Source: Alphaproteobacteria bacterium (GTDB lineage Bacteria; Pseudomonadota; Alphaproteobacteria; UBA828). From it: a stretch of 5,354 nt of DNA. Below, in pieces: positions 5,294-5,354 of the stretch. The stretch spans positions 1-5,354 of the forward strand of contig JAPYQV010000231.1 in NCBI GenBank assembly GCA_029937205.1, written 5' to 3'. The notes beneath the pieces are model-generated. The model ran no database searches. It worked only from the letters and a program-made list of their open reading frames with translations, and was not told the origin of the DNA. Numbering within the stretch: position 1 is the first letter of the stretch; each line of letters opens with the position of its first letter. The position numbers and the translations under genes are program-made.

Positions 5294-5354
5294 TCTTCCC
5301 CGCAGCCCGTCGGGTAGGAGGGAGGCCGCAGGCGATGTGACCCATCGGCAAGGC
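5289..5354. repeat. Hairpin-rich tail following repeat copy 2, cut by the window edge
   Basis: Three short inverted repeats lie in series: GGGGA-TCT-TCCCC (5289-5301), CCCG-T-CGGG (5306-5314) and CGATG-TGACC-CATCG (5333-5347). No T-run follows the first, so an intrinsic terminator is unlikely. No coding frame here is supported. This may be the body of a longer repeat of which copy 1 is a short form. Confidence 0.4.

Noticed and set aside
5289..5301. GGGGATCTTCCCC as an intrinsic terminator for the zinc-ribbon gene
   Set aside because: Only a 5-bp stem and followed by GC-rich sequence, not a T-run.
4788..5351. Minus-strand 187-codon open frame
   Set aside because: Antisense to the zinc-ribbon gene and beginning inside the repeat tail; its first residues are just a translation of the repeat.

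Overview
The window looks like an ordinary chromosomal stretch from an alphaproteobacterium, perhaps Rhodospirillales-like. The basis is a cell-division and envelope gene cluster (ftsE, ftsX, a YdcF/ElyC-type DUF218 gene, a PlsC-type acyltransferase) next to a divergent membrane-anchored MJ0042 zinc-ribbon gene, an order I associate with that class. Codons are moderately GC-rich. No phage, transposase, CRISPR, tRNA or rRNA gene is visible.

Layout, right to left for the minus-strand genes. At 3690-4367 is ftsE. It most likely starts at a TTG with a perfect Shine-Dalgarno, not at the longer in-frame GTG. One base later ftsX (2807-3688) begins. It is followed after 24 nt by a one-TM DUF218 protein (2180-2782), whose stop overlaps the GTG start of a PlsC-like lysophospholipid acyltransferase (1440-2183). 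After 86 nt, holding a hairpin and a possible promoter, comes the first 451 codons of an adenosylcobalamin-dependent class II ribonucleotide reductase (1-1353), which runs off the left edge. The one plus-strand gene (4596-5258) encodes a zinc-ribbon protein with a single TM and a DUF3426-like C-terminal domain. It is divergent from ftsE across a 228-bp intergenic region.

FtsE and FtsX form the ABC-type complex that in known bacteria controls septal peptidoglycan hydrolases. The DUF218 and PlsC genes are envelope functions (peptidoglycan or undecaprenyl-linked, and phospholipid synthesis). Their tight spacing implies one transcript and translational coupling. nrdJ may be read from its own promoter or by read-through.

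The least ordinary signal is a 33-bp imperfect direct repeat (29/33 identical). One copy lies in the ftsE leader (4389-4421) and one starts just after the zinc-ribbon stop (5261-5293), so the two bracket that gene. Copy 1 closes into a 42-bp inverted-repeat element with TA at both ends. Copy 2 continues into different, hairpin-rich sequence and leaves the window. This looks like a small dispersed repeat family. I see no convincing new multi-gene system here.
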